Assembly: GCA_009746045.1 (NCBI GenBank)
Contig: RPFO01000273.1
Location: 1 to 38,203, forward strand
Direction: 5' to 3'
DNA from: Mesostigma viride
Lineage: Eukaryota; Streptophyta; Mesostigmatophyceae; Mesostigmatales; Mesostigmataceae
DNA length: 38,203 nucleotides
This document shows, in pieces, positions 8,862 through 21,692 of the stretch; the first letter of the stretch is position 1; every line of letters begins with the position of its first letter. The translations under genes and the position numbers were made by a program. A model generated the notes under the pieces. It saw only the letters and a list, made by a program, of their open reading frames with translations. It was not told the origin of the DNA and did no database searches.

Positions 8862-11486
8862 ATGTTGGGTGTGTTGGGTGAATGTTGGGTATGTGTGTTG
8901 GGGCGTGTGTGTTGTGTGTGTGTTGGGTGCATTCATAAAGGTGTGGGGGGTGTAGGGTGTGTGCAAAGTGTCTTGTGTGTTGATGTTGGGTGTGGGGGGG
9001 GGGAGGTACATGTGTGTTGTGTGTGTGTCTTAGTAGGTGTGTTGTGTGTGTGACTTAGGTGTGTGTGTTGTTTGTGTTGGATATGTGTTGTGTGTGTGTG
9101 TGTTGTGTGTGTAGGGTGTCTTGTGTGTTGGTGTCTTGTTTTTAGTAGGTGTTGGGTGTGTGTATGTCGGGTGCAAACATAGTGTGTGTGTGTGTGTGTT
9201 CGGTATGTGTGTTGGGTGTCTTTTGTGTGTGTTGTGTGTGTTGGGGCGTGTGTGTGTGCTCTGTGTATGTATGTTGTGTGTGTGTGTGTGTGTGTGTTGG
9301 GGCGTGTGCCTGTGTGTGTTGTGTGCATGTTAATTGTCATGTATTGGTGTTGAGTGTGGGGGGGGATGGACGTGTGTGTTGTGTGTGACTTAGGTGTGTT
9401 ATGTGTGTGTTGTGTGTGACTTAAGTGTCTTTTGTGTGTGTTGTGTGTGTTGGATGTGTGGTGTGGGTGTGGGTGTGGGTGTGTGGGTGTGGGGGGGGGG
9501 TGCCAAGTGTCTTGTGTGTTGGTATTGGGTGTGTGTGTGGGGGGTGTACGTGTGTGTTGTGTGTGACTTAGGTGTGTTTTGTGTGTGTTGTGTGTGATTG
9601 ACCTAGGTGTGTGTTGCGTGTGTGTATGTGTTGTGTGGTGTGTTGTTTGCATGTTAATTGTCATGTGTTGGTGTTGTGGGGGGGGGGGATGTACGTGTAC
9701 GTGTGTTGTGTGTTGGTGTCTTATTTTTAGGTGTTGGTGTGTGTGTCGTGGGTGCAAACATTGTGTGTGTGTGTGTTAAGTGTGTGTTGGGTGTCTTGTG
9801 TGTTGGTGTCTTATTTTTAGGTGTTGGGTGTTTGTGTCGTGGGTGCAAACATTGTGTGTGTGTGTGTGTGTGTGTGTGTTGGGTGTGTGTTGGGTGTCTT
9901 GTGTGTTGGTGTCTTGTTTTTAGTAGGTGTTGTGTGTGCGTGTTTTCGGTATGTGTGTTGGGTGTCTTGTGTGTGTGTGGTGTGTGTTTGGGTGTTGTTG
10001 TGTGTGCATGCAGTGTTGGGGCATGTGTGTGTGTTGGGGCATGTGTGTCAGTGTGTGTGTTATGGCATGTTAATTGTCGTGTGTTGGTGTTGTGTGTGTG
10101 GGGGGGATGTACGTGTGTGTTGTGTGTTACTTAGGTGTGTTATGTGTGTGTCTTGGGTGTGGGTGTCGTGGGTGCAAACATTGTGTGTGTGTGTGTGTTG
10201 GGTGTGTGTTGGGTGTCTTGTGTGTTGGTGTCTTGTTTTTAGTAGGTGTTGTGTGTGCGTGTTTTCGGTATGTGTGTTGTGTGTCTTTTGTGTGTGTGGT
10301 GTGTGTTTGGGTGTTGTTGTGTGTGCAGTGTTGGGGCATGTGTGTGTGTGTGTTGGGGCATGTGTGTGTGTGTTGGGGCATGTGTGTCAGTGTGTTGTGG
10401 CATGTTAATTGTCATGTGTTGGTGTTGTGTGGGGGGGGGGGATGTACGTGTGTGTTGTTTGTTACTTAGGTGTGTTCTGTGTGTGTTGCGTGTGTGTGAT
10501 TGTGTGTCTTGGGTGTGTGTTGGGTGTCTTGTGTGTTGGTGTCTTGTTTTTAGTAGGTGTTGTGTGTGTGTGTACGTTGGGTGCGTGTGTGTGTGTCGGG
10601 TATGTGTGTTGTGTGTCTTTTGTGTGTGTTGTGTGTGTTGGATGTGTGGTGTGGGTGTGGGTGTGGGTGTGTGGGTGTGGGGGGGGGATGCCAAGTGTCT
10701 TGTGTGTTGGTATTGGGTGTGTGTGGGGGGGTGTACGTGTGTGTTGTGTGTGACTTAGGTGTGTTTTGTGTGTGTTGTGTGTGATTGACCTAGGTGTGTG
10801 TTGCGTGTGTGTGTACGTGTTGTGTGGTGTGTTGTTTGCATGTTATTTGTCATGTGTTGGTGTTGTGGGGGGGGGGGGATGTACGTGTACGTGTGTTGTG
10901 TGTTGGTGTCTTATTTTTAGGTGTTGGTGTGTGTGTCGTGGGTGCAAACATTGTGTGTGTGTGTGTTAAGTGTGTGTTGGGTGTCTTGTGTGTTGGTGTC
11001 TTATTTTTAGGTGTTGGGTGTGTGTGTCGTGGGTGCAAACATTGTGTGTGTGTGTGTTGGGTGTGTGTTGGGTGTCTTGTGTGTTGGTGTCTTGTTTTTA
11101 GTAGGTGTTGTGTGTGCGTGTTTTCGGTATGTGTGTTGGGTGTCTTGTGTGTGTGTGGTGTGTGTTTGGGTGTTGTTGTGTGTGCAGTGTTGGGGCATGT
11201 GTGTGTGTGTTGGGGCATGTGTGTGTGTGTTGGGGCATGTGTGTCAGTGTGTGTGTTGTGGCATGTTATAATTGTCATGTGTTGGTGTTGTGTGTGGGGG
11301 GGAGGGATGTACATGTGTGTTGTGTGTTACTTAGGTGTGTTCTGTGTGTGTTGCGTGTGTGTGATTGTGTGTCTTGGGTGTGTGTTGGGTGTCTTGTGTG
11401 TTGGTGTCTTGTTTTTAGGTGTTGGTGTGTGTCTTGGGTGCAAACATAGCGTGTGTGTGTTGGGTGTGTTGTTCGTGTGTGTATGA
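8862..11486. repeat. TG-rich repeat block with a ~1.19-kb higher-order repeat
   Basis: Almost pure TG-rich DNA (GTGTGTTG, TTGGGTGTC, GTGTGTGT) is punctuated by G-runs of 7-13 and by recurring phrases such as GGTGCAAACAT and CTTATTTTTAGGTGTTGG. A marker, GATTGACCTAGGTGTGTG, recurs 1,187 bp apart (about 9597 and 10784), showing a segmental duplication; a third phrase with TTTTCGGTATGTG occurs near 9940, 10260 and 11120. Cys/Val-rich frames on + and His/Thr-rich frames on - are composition artefacts. Confidence 0.95.
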
Positions 11487-11600
11487 AAATATAGAAAATT
11501 GTTATGTTTGACGATAGTCATAGTGTACTACTAAAAACTTGTACATACATATGCTGGAATGATTTTCTTTTTACTATTCCATTCACTATTGCTTATTTCT
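11487..11600. other. Short unique spacer between the TG block and the CA satellite
   Basis: About 110 bp of AT-rich, apparently single-copy sequence separates TG-rich from CA-rich repeats on the + strand. The strand bias of the repeats flips here. No gene was recognised. Confidence 0.7.
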
Positions 11601-14600
11601 TCAAACATGTACATGCACGCAAGGGGCGGCTGCACACACACGTACACACACCGAGCACGCAAGGAGCGACTGCACTCACATGTACACACACCATGCACGC
11701 AAGGGCCGGATGCACACACACGTACACACACCATGCACGCAAGGGCCGGCATGCACACACACGTACATCCACCGCGCACGCAAGGGGCAAGTGCACACAC
11801 ACGTACATCCACCGCGCACGCAAGGAGCGACTGCACTCACATGTACACACACCATGCACGCAAGGGGCGGTTGCACACACACGTACATACACCATGCACG
11901 CAAGGGGCCGGCTGCACTCACATGTACATACACCATGCACGCAAGGGGCGGCTGCACACACATGTACATACACCATGCACGCAAGGGGCCGGCTGCACTC
12001 ACATGTACATACACCATGCACGCAAGGGGCGGCTGCACACACGTGTAAATACACCGCGCATGCAAGGGGCGGCTGCACACACACGTACACACACCATGCA
12101 CGCAAGGGGCAACTGCACACACACGTACACACACCATGCACGCAAGGAGCGACTGCACACACACGTACATACACCGCGCACGCAAGGGGCGGCTGCACAC
12201 ACACGTACACACACCATGCACGCAAGGAGCGACTGCACTCACATGTACATACACCATGCACGCAAGGGGCGGCTGCACACACGTGTAAATACACCGCGCA
12301 TGCAAGGGGCGGCTGCACACACACGTACACACACCATGCACGCAAGGGGCAACTGCACACACACGTACACACACCATGCACGCAAGGAGCGACTGCACAC
12401 ACACGTACATACACCGCGCACGCAAGGGGCGGCTGCACACACACGTACACACACCATGCACGCAAGGAGCGACTGCACTCACATGCACATACACCGCGCA
12501 CGCAAGGGGCGGCTGCACTCACATGTACATACACCATGCACGCAAGGGGCGGCTGCACACACGTGTAAATACACCGCGCATGCAAGGGGCGGCTGCACAC
12601 ACACGTACACACACCATGCACGCAAGGGCCGGCATGCACACACACGTACACACACCATGCACGCAAGGGGCGAGTGCACGCACACTTACACATACACCGC
12701 GCACGCAAGGGGCGGCTGCACACACACGTACACACACCATGCACGCAAGGGGCAACTGCACACACACGTACACACACCATGCACGCTTGGGGCGACGGCA
12801 CTCACATGTACATACACCACGCACGCAAGGGACGCCTGCACACACACGTACATCCACCGCGCACGCAAGGGGCGAGTGCACACACACGTACATCCACCGC
12901 GCACGCAAGGGGCGAGTGCACACACACGTACATCCACCGCGCACGCAAGGGGCGAGTGCACACACACGTACATCCACCGCGCACGCAAGGGGCAACTGCA
13001 CACACACGTACACACACCGCGCACGCAAGGGGCGGCATGCACACACACGTACACACACCATGCACGCAAGGAGCGACTGCACACACACGTACATACACCG
13101 CGCATGCAAGGGGCGGCTGCACACACACGTACACACACCATGCACGCAAGGGCCGGCATGCACACACACGTACATACACCGCGCACGCAAGGGGCGGCTG
13201 CACACACACGTACATACACCGCGCACGCAAGGGGCGGCTGCACACACACGTACACACACCATGCACGCAAGGGGCAACTGCACACACACGTACATCCACC
13301 GCGCACGCAAGGGGCAAGTGCACACACACGTAGATCCACCGCGCACGCAAGGAGCGACTGCACTCACATGTACACACACCATGCACGCAAGGGGCGAGTG
13401 CACGCACACTTACACATACACCGCGCATGCAAGGGGCGGCTGCACACACACGTACATCCACCGCGCACGCAAGGAGCGACTGCACGCACACTTACACACA
13501 CACCGCGCACGCAAGGGGCGACTGCACACACACGTACATCCACCATGCACGCAAGGAGCGGCTGCACTCACATGTACATACACCGCGCATGCAAGGGGCG
13601 GTTGCACACACACGTACACACACCATGCACGCAAGGGGCGAGTGCACGCACACTTACACACACACCGCGCACGCAAGGGACGCCTGCACACACACGTACA
13701 TCCACCATGCACGCAAGGAGCGACTGCACACACACGTACATCCACCATGCACGCAAGGGGCGGCTGCACACACACGTACACACACCATGCACGCAAGGGC
13801 CGGCATGCACACACACGTACATCCACCGCGCACGCAAGGGGCAACTGCACACACATGTACACACACCGCGCACGCTTGGGGCGGCTGCACTCACATGTAC
13901 ACACACCGCGCACGCAAGGGCCGGCTGCACACACACTTACACTCACCATGCACGCATGGGGCGGCTGCACACACACGTACACACACCGCGCACGCAAGGG
14001 ACGGCTGCACACACACGTACATACACCGCGCACGCAAGGGGCGGCTGCACACACACCTACATACACCATGCACGCAAGGGGCGGCTACACACACATGTAC
14101 ATCCACCGCGCACGCAAGGGGCGAGTGCACACACACGTACACACACCGCGCACGCAAGGGGCGGCTGCACCCACATGTACATACACCATGCACGCAAGGA
14201 CAAGGATGAACACACATCTACACACACCATGCACGCAAGGGCCGGCTGCACACACACTTACACACACAATGCACGCTTGGGGCAACGGCACACACACGTA
14301 CATACACTGCGCACGCAAGGGGCAACTGCACACACACGTACACACACCATGCACGGAAGGGACGGCTGCACTCACATGTACATCCACAGCGCAACCACGG
14401 GGCGGCTGCACACACACTTACATACACCATGCACGCAAGGGGCGGCTGCACACACATGTACATCCACCGCGCACGCAAGGGGCGAGTGCACACACACGTA
14501 CACACACCGCGCACGCAAGGGGCGGCTGCACACACACGTACACACACCATGCACGCAATTGCTGGCATGCACACACACCCACTGCCCGCACATGTACATC

Positions 14601-17600
14601 CACCGCGCACGCAAGGGGCGCCTGCACCCACATGTACATACACCATGCACGCAAGGACAAGGATGAACACACATGTACACACACCATGCACGCAAGGGCC
14701 GGCTGCACACACACGTACATACACCATGCACGCAAGGGCCGGCATGCACACACACGTACATACACTGCGCACGCAAGGGGCAACTGCACACACACGTACA
14801 CACCATGCACGGAAGGGACGGCTGCACTCACATGTACATCCACCGCGCAACCACGGGGCGGCTGCACACACACGTACATACACCGCGCACGCAAGGGGCG
14901 GCTGCACACACACGTACATACACCGCGCACGCAAGGGGCGGCTGCACACACACGTACACACACCTTGCACGCAATTGCCGGCATGCACACACACGTACAT
15001 CCACCGCGCACGCAAGGGGCAACTGCCCACACATGTACACACACCGCGCACGCAAGGGCCGGCTGCACACACACGTACATACACCGCGCACGCAAGGGGC
15101 AACTGCACACACACGTACACACACCATGCACGCAAGGGCCGGCTGCACTCACATGTACACACACCATGCACGCAAGGGCCGGCTGCACACACACTTACAC
15201 ACACAATGCACGCTTGGGGCAACGGCACTCACATGTACATACACCATGCACGCAAGGGGCGGCTGCACACACACGTACACACACCATGCACGCAAGGAGC
15301 GACTTCACGCACAGGTACACACACCATGCACGCAAGGTTCGGCTGCACACACATGTACATCCACCGCGCACGCAAGGGGCGAGTGCAAACACATGTACAT
15401 ACACCGCGCACGCAAGGGGCAACTGCCCACACATGTACATCCACCGCGCACGCAAGGGGCGGCTGCACACACGTGTACATCCACCGCGCACGCAAGGGGC
15501 GGCTGCACACACACGTACACACACCATGCACGCAAGGGCCGGCATGCACACACAGTACACACACCGCGCACGCAAGGGGCGGCTGCACACACACGTACAT
15601 ACACTGCGCACGCAAGGGGCTGCTGCACACACACTTACACTCACCATGCACGCAAGGTCCGGCTGCACACACACGTACACACACCATGCACGCAAGGGCC
15701 GGCATGCACACACACGTACACACACCATGCACGCAAGGGGCAACTGCACACACATGTACACACACCACGCACGCAAGGGGCGGCTGCACACACACGTACA
15801 TACACCGCCCACGCAAGGACCGGCTCCACTCACATGTACATCCACCGCGCAACCACGGGGCGGCTGCACACACACGTACATACACCGCGCACGCAAGGGG
15901 CTGCTGCACACACACTTACACACAAAATGCACGCTTGGGGCGACGGCACTCACATGTACATACACCGCGCACGAAAGGGGTGGCTGCACACACACGTACA
16001 TCCACCGCGCACGCAAGGGGCGGCTGCACACACACATACATACACCATGCACGCAAGGGGCGAGTGCAAAAACATGTACATACACCGCGCACGCAAGGGG
16101 CAACTGCCCACACATGGACATACACCATGCACGCAAGGGGAGGCTGCATTAACACGTACATACACCGCGCACGCAAGGGGCGGCTGCACACACACGTACA
16201 CACACCATGCACGCAAGGGCCGGCTGCACACACACGTACATACACCGCGCACGCAAGGGGCGGCTGCACACACACGTACATATACACCATGCACGCAAGG
16301 GGCGGCTGCACACACATGTACATCCACCGCGCACGCAAGGGGCGAGTGCACACACACGTACACACACCGCGCACGCAAGGGGCGGCTGCACACACACGTA
16401 CACACACCATGCACGCAAGGGCCGGCATGCACACACACGTACATCCACCGCGCACGCAAGGGGCAACTGCACACACATGTACACACACCGCGCACGCTTG
16501 GGGCGGCTGCACTCACATGTACACACACCGCGCACGCAAGGGCCGGCTGCACACACACTTACACTCACCATGCACGCATGGGGCGGCTGCACACACACGT
16601 ACACACACCGCGCACGCAAGGGACGGCTGCACACACACGTACATACACCGCGCACGCAAGGGGCGGCTGCACACACACGTACATACACCATGCACGCAAG
16701 GGGCGGCTGCACACACATGTACATCCACCGCGCACGCAAGGGGCGAGTGCACACACACGTACACACACCGCGCACGCAAGGGGCGGCTGCACACACACGT
16801 ACACACACCATGCACGCAATTGCCGGCATGCACACACACGTACATCCACCGCGCACGCAAGGGGCAACTGCACACACATGTACACACACCGCGCACGCTT
16901 GGGGCGGCTGCACTCACATGTACATACACTGCGCACGCAAGGGGCGGCTGCACACACACGTACACACACCATGCACGCAATTGCTGGCATGCACACACAC
17001 CCACTGCCCGCACATGTACATCCACCGCGCACGCAAGGGGCGCCTGCACCCACATGTACATACACCGTGCACGCAAGGACAAGGATGAACACACATGTAC
17101 ACACACCATGCACGCAAGGGCCGGCTGCACACACACGTACATACACCGCGCACGCAAGGGGCTGCTGCACACACACTTACACACAAAATGCACGCTTGGG
17201 GCGACGGCACTCACATGTACATACACCGCGCACGAAAGGGGTGGCTGCACACACACGTACATCCACCGCGCACGCAAGGGGCGGCTGCACACACACATAC
17301 ATACACCATGCACGCAAGGGGCGAGTGCAAAAACATGTACATACACCGCGCACGCAAGGGGCAACTGCCCACACATGGACATACACTGCGCACGCAAGGG
17401 GAGGCTGCATTAACACGTACATACACCGCGCACGCAAGGGGCGGCTGCACACACACGTACACACACCATGCACGCAAGGGCCGGCTGCACACACACGTAC
17501 ATACACCGCGCACGCAAGGGGCGGCTGCACACACACGTACATATACACCATGCACGCAAGGGGCGGCTGCACACACATGTACATCCACCGCGCACGCAAG

Positions 17601-18796
17601 GGGCGAGTGCACACACACGTACACACACCGCGCACGCAAGGGGCGGCTGCACACACACGTACACACACCATGCACGCAAGGGCCGGCATGCACACACACG
17701 TACATCCACCGCGCACGCAAGGGGCAACTGCACACACATGTACACACACCGCGCACGCTTGGGGCGGCTGCACTCACATGTACACACACCGCGCACGCAA
17801 GGGCCGGCTGCACACACACTTACACTCACCATGCACGCATGGGGCGGCTGCACACACACGTACACACACCGCGCACGCAAGGGACGGCTGCACACACACG
17901 TACATACACCGCGCACGCAAGGGGCGGCTGCACACACACGTACATACACCATGCACGCAAGGGGCGGCTGCACACACATGTACATCCACCGCGCACGCAA
18001 GGGGCGAGTGCACACACACGTACACACACCGCGCACGCAAGGGGCGGCTGCACACACACGTACACACACCATGCACGCAATTGCCGGCATGCACACACAC
18101 GTACATCCACCGCGCACGCAAGGGGCAACTGCACACACATGTACACACACCGCGCACGCTTGGGGCGGCTGCACTCACATGTACATACACTGCGCACGCA
18201 AGGGGCGGCTGCACACACACGTACACACACCATGCACGCAATTGCTGGCATGCACACACACCCACTGCCCGCACATGTACATCCACCGCGCACGCAAGGG
18301 GCGCCTGCACCCACATGTACATACACCATGCACGCAAGGACAAGGATGAACACACACGTACATACACCATGCACGCAAGGGGCGGCTGCACACACACATA
18401 CATACACCATGCACGCAAGGGGCGAGTGCAAAAACATGTACATACACCGCGCACGCAAGGGGCAACTGCCCACACATGGACATACACTGCGCACGCAAGG
18501 GGAGGCTGCATTAACACGTACATACACCGCGCACGCAAGGGGCGGCTGCACACACACGTACACACACCATGCACGCAAGGGCCGGCTGCACACACACGTA
18601 CATACACCGCGCACGCAAGGGGCGGCTGCACACACACGTACATATACACCATGCACGCAAGGGGCGGCTGCACACACATGTACATCCACCGCGCACGCAA
18701 GGGGCGAGTGCACACACACGTACACACACCGCGCACGCAAGGGGCGGCTGCACACACACGTACACACACCATGCACGCAAGGGCCGGCATGCACAC
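11601..18796. repeat. 40-bp CA-rich satellite, left part (about 180 units)
   Basis: The unit contains GCACGCAAGGGGCGGCTGCA followed by CACACACGTACATACACC. Variants recur at fixed places: CATGCACGC or CGCGCACGC; ACACACC, ATACACC or ATCCACC; GGGGCGGCTG, GGGGCAACTG, GGAGCGACTG, GGGCCGGCATG, GGGGCGAGTG or GACAAGGATG. The basic unit has no stop codon in any of the six frames, so frames of over 1,000 codons on both strands are expected by-products. Higher-order repeats include a 240-bp tandem copy at about 11999-12478 and a 1,261-bp duplication (about 15,900-18,400). Confidence 0.97.
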
Positions 18797-19357
18797 TGTC
18801 AGGATATGCCCCAATATGCCTGACAGTTTTTTTATTGAGTGTGCTAGTTTCGGGTATACCGGAACTTATATGACTACTTTCTTCTACATTCTACTAAATA
18901 TATTAGTTAGCTAAATATATTAGCTAGCTGACATCCGTACCCTAGTGGTACTGTAACCAGTGGTACTGTAACCAGTGGTACTGTAACCAGTGGTACTGTA
19001 GCCAGTGGTACTGTAGCCGTCTGACAAAATTTGCCTGGCTCCGCGCTACGCGCCGACCCTATGTTCACTAAGTGCTGCCCTGGAGGCGCAATGTCCTTGT
19101 ACTTGCATACTAGTGATCTGACGCATCATTTTAGTGTTGGTGTAAGCCACCCACTTGTGTGTGGCGGCTGGATGCACTTTAACTTATACCGTAGATTATT
19201 TCCAGATCGACGGATACTGCGACAGTGTGTTTTTCCACTTAATGTTGCCCCTGCAATTGTCATGGCTACCCGTTTGTACGCCGACTCAAAGTCAATATAT
19301 AAAATCAGTAAAGCATTATTCGATCTTTAAGCCTGCCACCTGTCTTACATTCTGACA
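18797..19357 (+). repeat. 5' LTR
   Basis: It begins with a hairpin-capable sequence (TGTCAGG at 18797 and CCTGACA about 16 nt later). It contains five 15-bp repeats of AGTGGTACTGTAACC (18944-19018) and a TATA box TATATAAAA at 19296-19304, about 53 bp before the LTR end. The repeats may act as enhancer units (inference). The palindrome AGCTAAATATATTAGCT lies just upstream of them. Confidence 0.93.
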
Positions 19358-19371
19358 TGGTATCGAGCGGG
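19358..19371 (+). promoter_or_regulatory. Primer-binding site, initiator tRNA-Met type
   Basis: TGGTATCGAGC follows the LTR directly. The usual plant iMet site is TGGTATCAGAGC, so this differs by one missing A. This type of site is common in Copia elements. Confidence 0.75.
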
Positions 19372-19671
19372 GTGGCCTACTAAATTGCTGAAACTGGTCC
19401 GATTTATCGGGCAAATTGACTCCCTGAATCCGACGTCGGCACTTTATGCCAGTCGTGCATATCCTAGACGGGCTTCCCTGTATCGAAATTCAAGAACTCC
19501 AGTATTTAGACGATCGTCTCTACCTCGTATTTGCTGTTCTAAACCATCGTCGCATATTAGTCTTAATCTTTACCATTACGGATTGAGCGTCTCCGGCTTT
19601 CTCGGCTGTCTCCAGATTTTCACCTTGCCGAGACTCGGTTGTGACCAGATTTTAACCTTGCCGAGACAATC

Positions 19672-20565
19672 ATGTCCGCAGCCGCGACAGCAGCAGCTAC
19701 GAAAGCGACAAAAGATCTCAACATTCTACAGGCCTGCAAAAATATTACACAGTTCGACGGCCTCGACCCAGTAAAGTGGGATAACACCAAGATTCCTTTT
19801 CTGGCCGTAGTGACAGCATTCGGGATGCTGTCTGTCCTGCTTGGCACCGAGGTCAATGAGGAACGCGACCTGATTCTTTTTGCGGCCCTTTGTCAGTGCC
19901 TCGTTGGACCGGCACTCAAAGTGGCAAACAGTGTTACTCAGAAAACTGGCAGCGTGGCATATCATCGCATCTGTGAAGAATATGAGCATCTCAAGCTGCA
20001 GATGAGCAACCGGCGAGCACTACGCCGCAAGCTAAATCGAATGAAGCTGGAACCCGGCGTTACAATGCGGCAATATATAACCGACGGGGAATTAACTTAT
20101 AACGACCTGATTGCCACCGGCGCCAAAATGGCACCCGAGGATCTGGCCGAGAATCTGCTCGCCGGCGTGACCGAGGAGTTGCTTCCGTCCCTTGCCCAAT
20201 TGAACCTTGGGGACGGTATCACCCTACAGGAAACTAAGGCGGCACTTCTTAAGGCCTGGGACCTTGTGCACGGTAACAAAGATTCCGCGGAGGCCACCGG
20301 GGTGTATCATACCTCCCACTCTGGACGCGGTGGCCGTGGCACCGGCCGTGGCAGGGGGCGTGGCGGTCACAATGGCGGGACCCAGCGGCCCAGCTGCACC
20401 CACTGCGGTCGCACCTCTCATCAGGAGCCCACCTGCTGGTGGAAGTATCCTCACCTACGGAACACTCGCGGCAACACCGGCGGGCCCGCCGCCCACCACA
20501 CCACCGACACCCCACCGGCGCCCTCCCACGAGGCCCACGACCTCCCCCCCGGTTTCTGCTTCTAA
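19672..20565 (+). CDS. Gag-like polyprotein of the LTR element
   Basis: The product has 297 residues. Residues 15-200 are a helical, Leu-rich capsid-like region of the Copia Gag type (FDGLDPVKWD near 28-37; LNRMKLEPGVTMRQYI near 121-136). A Gly/Arg-rich segment (217-235) leads to a CCHC zinc knuckle: Cys242, Cys245, His250, Cys255 (CX2CX4HX4C), followed by WWKYP as in Copia Gag. It should package element RNA in virus-like particles in the cytoplasm. The ATG at 19672 is the first in frame after the 314-bp leader. The frame is intact and ends without entering a pol frame, which suggests the protein is maintained or the copy is young. Confidence 0.85.
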   Translation: MSAAATAAATKATKDLNILQACKNITQFDGLDPVKWDNTKIPFLAVVTAFGMLSVLLGTEVNEERDLILFAALCQCLVGPALKVANSVTQKTGSVAYHRICEEYEHLKLQMSNRRALRRKLNRMKLEPGVTMRQYITDGELTYNDLIATGAKMAPEDLAENLLAGVTEELLPSLAQLNLGDGITLQETKAALLKAWDLVHGNKDSAEATGVYHTSHSGRGGRGTGRGRGRGGHNGGTQRPSCTHCGRTSHQEPTCWWKYPHLRNTRGNTGGPAAHHTTDTPPAPSHEAHDLPPGFCF

Positions 20566-21131
20566 ACGCCTTATCCAGCTCCCCCGGGACAGGGCACAAG
20601 GGGTAGCAGCCAGCTGGGCCCAGCTAGCACCAGACGTGGGCCCTGGAGCTTTTCAACCTGCACTGCAGCAGGCGACAGCAGCCAGCCCCCCCAACCCGTC
20701 CTCTGGCCCTCCTGCATTGCTAGCGGCTAGTCGCCCACCCTGCCAGACGTGCCAGGTGCAGGTCTTCATGCCAGCAGCCAGCAGTGACCAGTACTGCAGT
20801 ACCAGCATCAACCAGTCAACCTGTGTTCTTTTCTCCTGTGGCGCACTCCCAGGGACACCTGGGGGCCACCGGATGTCTTTCCAGGGTCCCAGCATTTTCC
20901 CAGCAACAGCAGCCACAACCAAGTTTTTTCTAGGGTCACCAGCATTCTCCAAGCGACAGCCACTGTGGCGCACTCCCAGGGACACCTGGGGGCTACAGTC
21001 ATCAAGTCTCCTCTCAGCTCCAACCAGATAGCCGTGTAAGGGGGTGCCATGGGAGTGTACCCGGCTATACCCTCACTAGCTATAGGTTTCTCTGAGCAAG
21101 GGGGGAACAGGCACATTGTATGCAAGGGGGG
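20566..21131 (+). other. Non-coding 3' interior of the LTR element, with purine tract
   Basis: No pol motif is present in any frame. A Pro/Ala-rich overlapping frame (20207-21031) looks like a compositional shadow. A 30-bp segment containing CCCAGGGACACCTGGG, itself an inverted repeat, occurs at 20838 and 20963. AAGGGGGG at 21124-21131 abuts the 3' LTR and is the likely polypurine tract. Confidence 0.7.
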
Positions 21132-21692
21132 TGTCAGGATATGCCCCAATATGCCTGACAGTTTTTTTATTGAGTGTGCTAGTTTCGGGTATACCGGAAC
21201 TTATATGACTACTTTCTTCTACATTCTACTAAATATATTAGTTAGCTAAATATATTAGCTAGCTGACATCCGTACCCTAGTGGTACTGTAACCAGTGGTA
21301 CTGTAACCAGTGGTACTGTAACCAGTGGTACTGTAGCCAGTGGTACTGTAGCCGTCTGACAAAATTTGCCTGGCTCCGCGCTACGCGCCGACCCTATGTT
21401 CACTAAGTGCTGCCCTGGAGGCGCAATGTCCTTGTACTTGCATACTAGTGATCTGACGCATCATTTTAGTGTTGGTGTAAGCCACCCACTTGTGTGTGGC
21501 GGCTGGATGCACTTTAACTTATACCGTAGATTATTTCCAGATCGACGGATACTGCGACAGTGTGTTTTTCCACTTAATGTTGCCCCTGCAATTGTCATGG
21601 CTACCCGTTTGTACGCCGACTCAAAGTCAATATATAAAATCAGTAAAGCATTATTCGATCTTTAAGCCTGCCACCTGTCTTACATTCTGACA
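21132..21692 (+). repeat. 3' LTR
   Basis: Same length as the 5' LTR and identical wherever compared, including the five 15-bp repeats (21279-21353) and the TATA box. It ends CTGACA and is followed by the CACAC target duplication. Confidence 0.93.

Larger units (their letters stand above)
18797..21692 (+). mobile_element. Non-autonomous Gag-only LTR retrotransposon (TR-GAG-like)
   Basis: Two 561-bp LTRs (18797-19357 and 21132-21692) bound a 1,774-bp interior. Both start TGTCAG and end CTGACA. The flanking CACAC at 18792-18796 and 21693-21697 is a 5-bp target duplication; removing the element and one copy restores an intact 40-bp satellite unit. A primer site follows the 5' LTR and a purine tract precedes the 3' LTR. 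Only a Gag-like frame is present; protease, integrase, RT and RNase H are absent. The LTRs match at every point I compared, so insertion is recent. Movement would need enzymes from a related autonomous element, probably Copia-type (inference). Confidence 0.93.

Noticed and set aside
8862-11486. Cys/Val/Gly-rich (+) and His/Thr/Pro-rich (-) frames in the TG block
   Set aside because: Pure consequence of TG/CA composition; no start context, domain or codon signal.
19031-19330. 99-codon frame in both LTRs
   Set aside because: Lies wholly in the LTR and is present twice because the LTR is; no known domain.
20207-21031. 274-codon Pro/Ala-rich frame overlapping gag, as a possible pol remnant
   Set aside because: No protease, integrase or RT motif; composition follows the GC-rich, repeat-bearing DNA.
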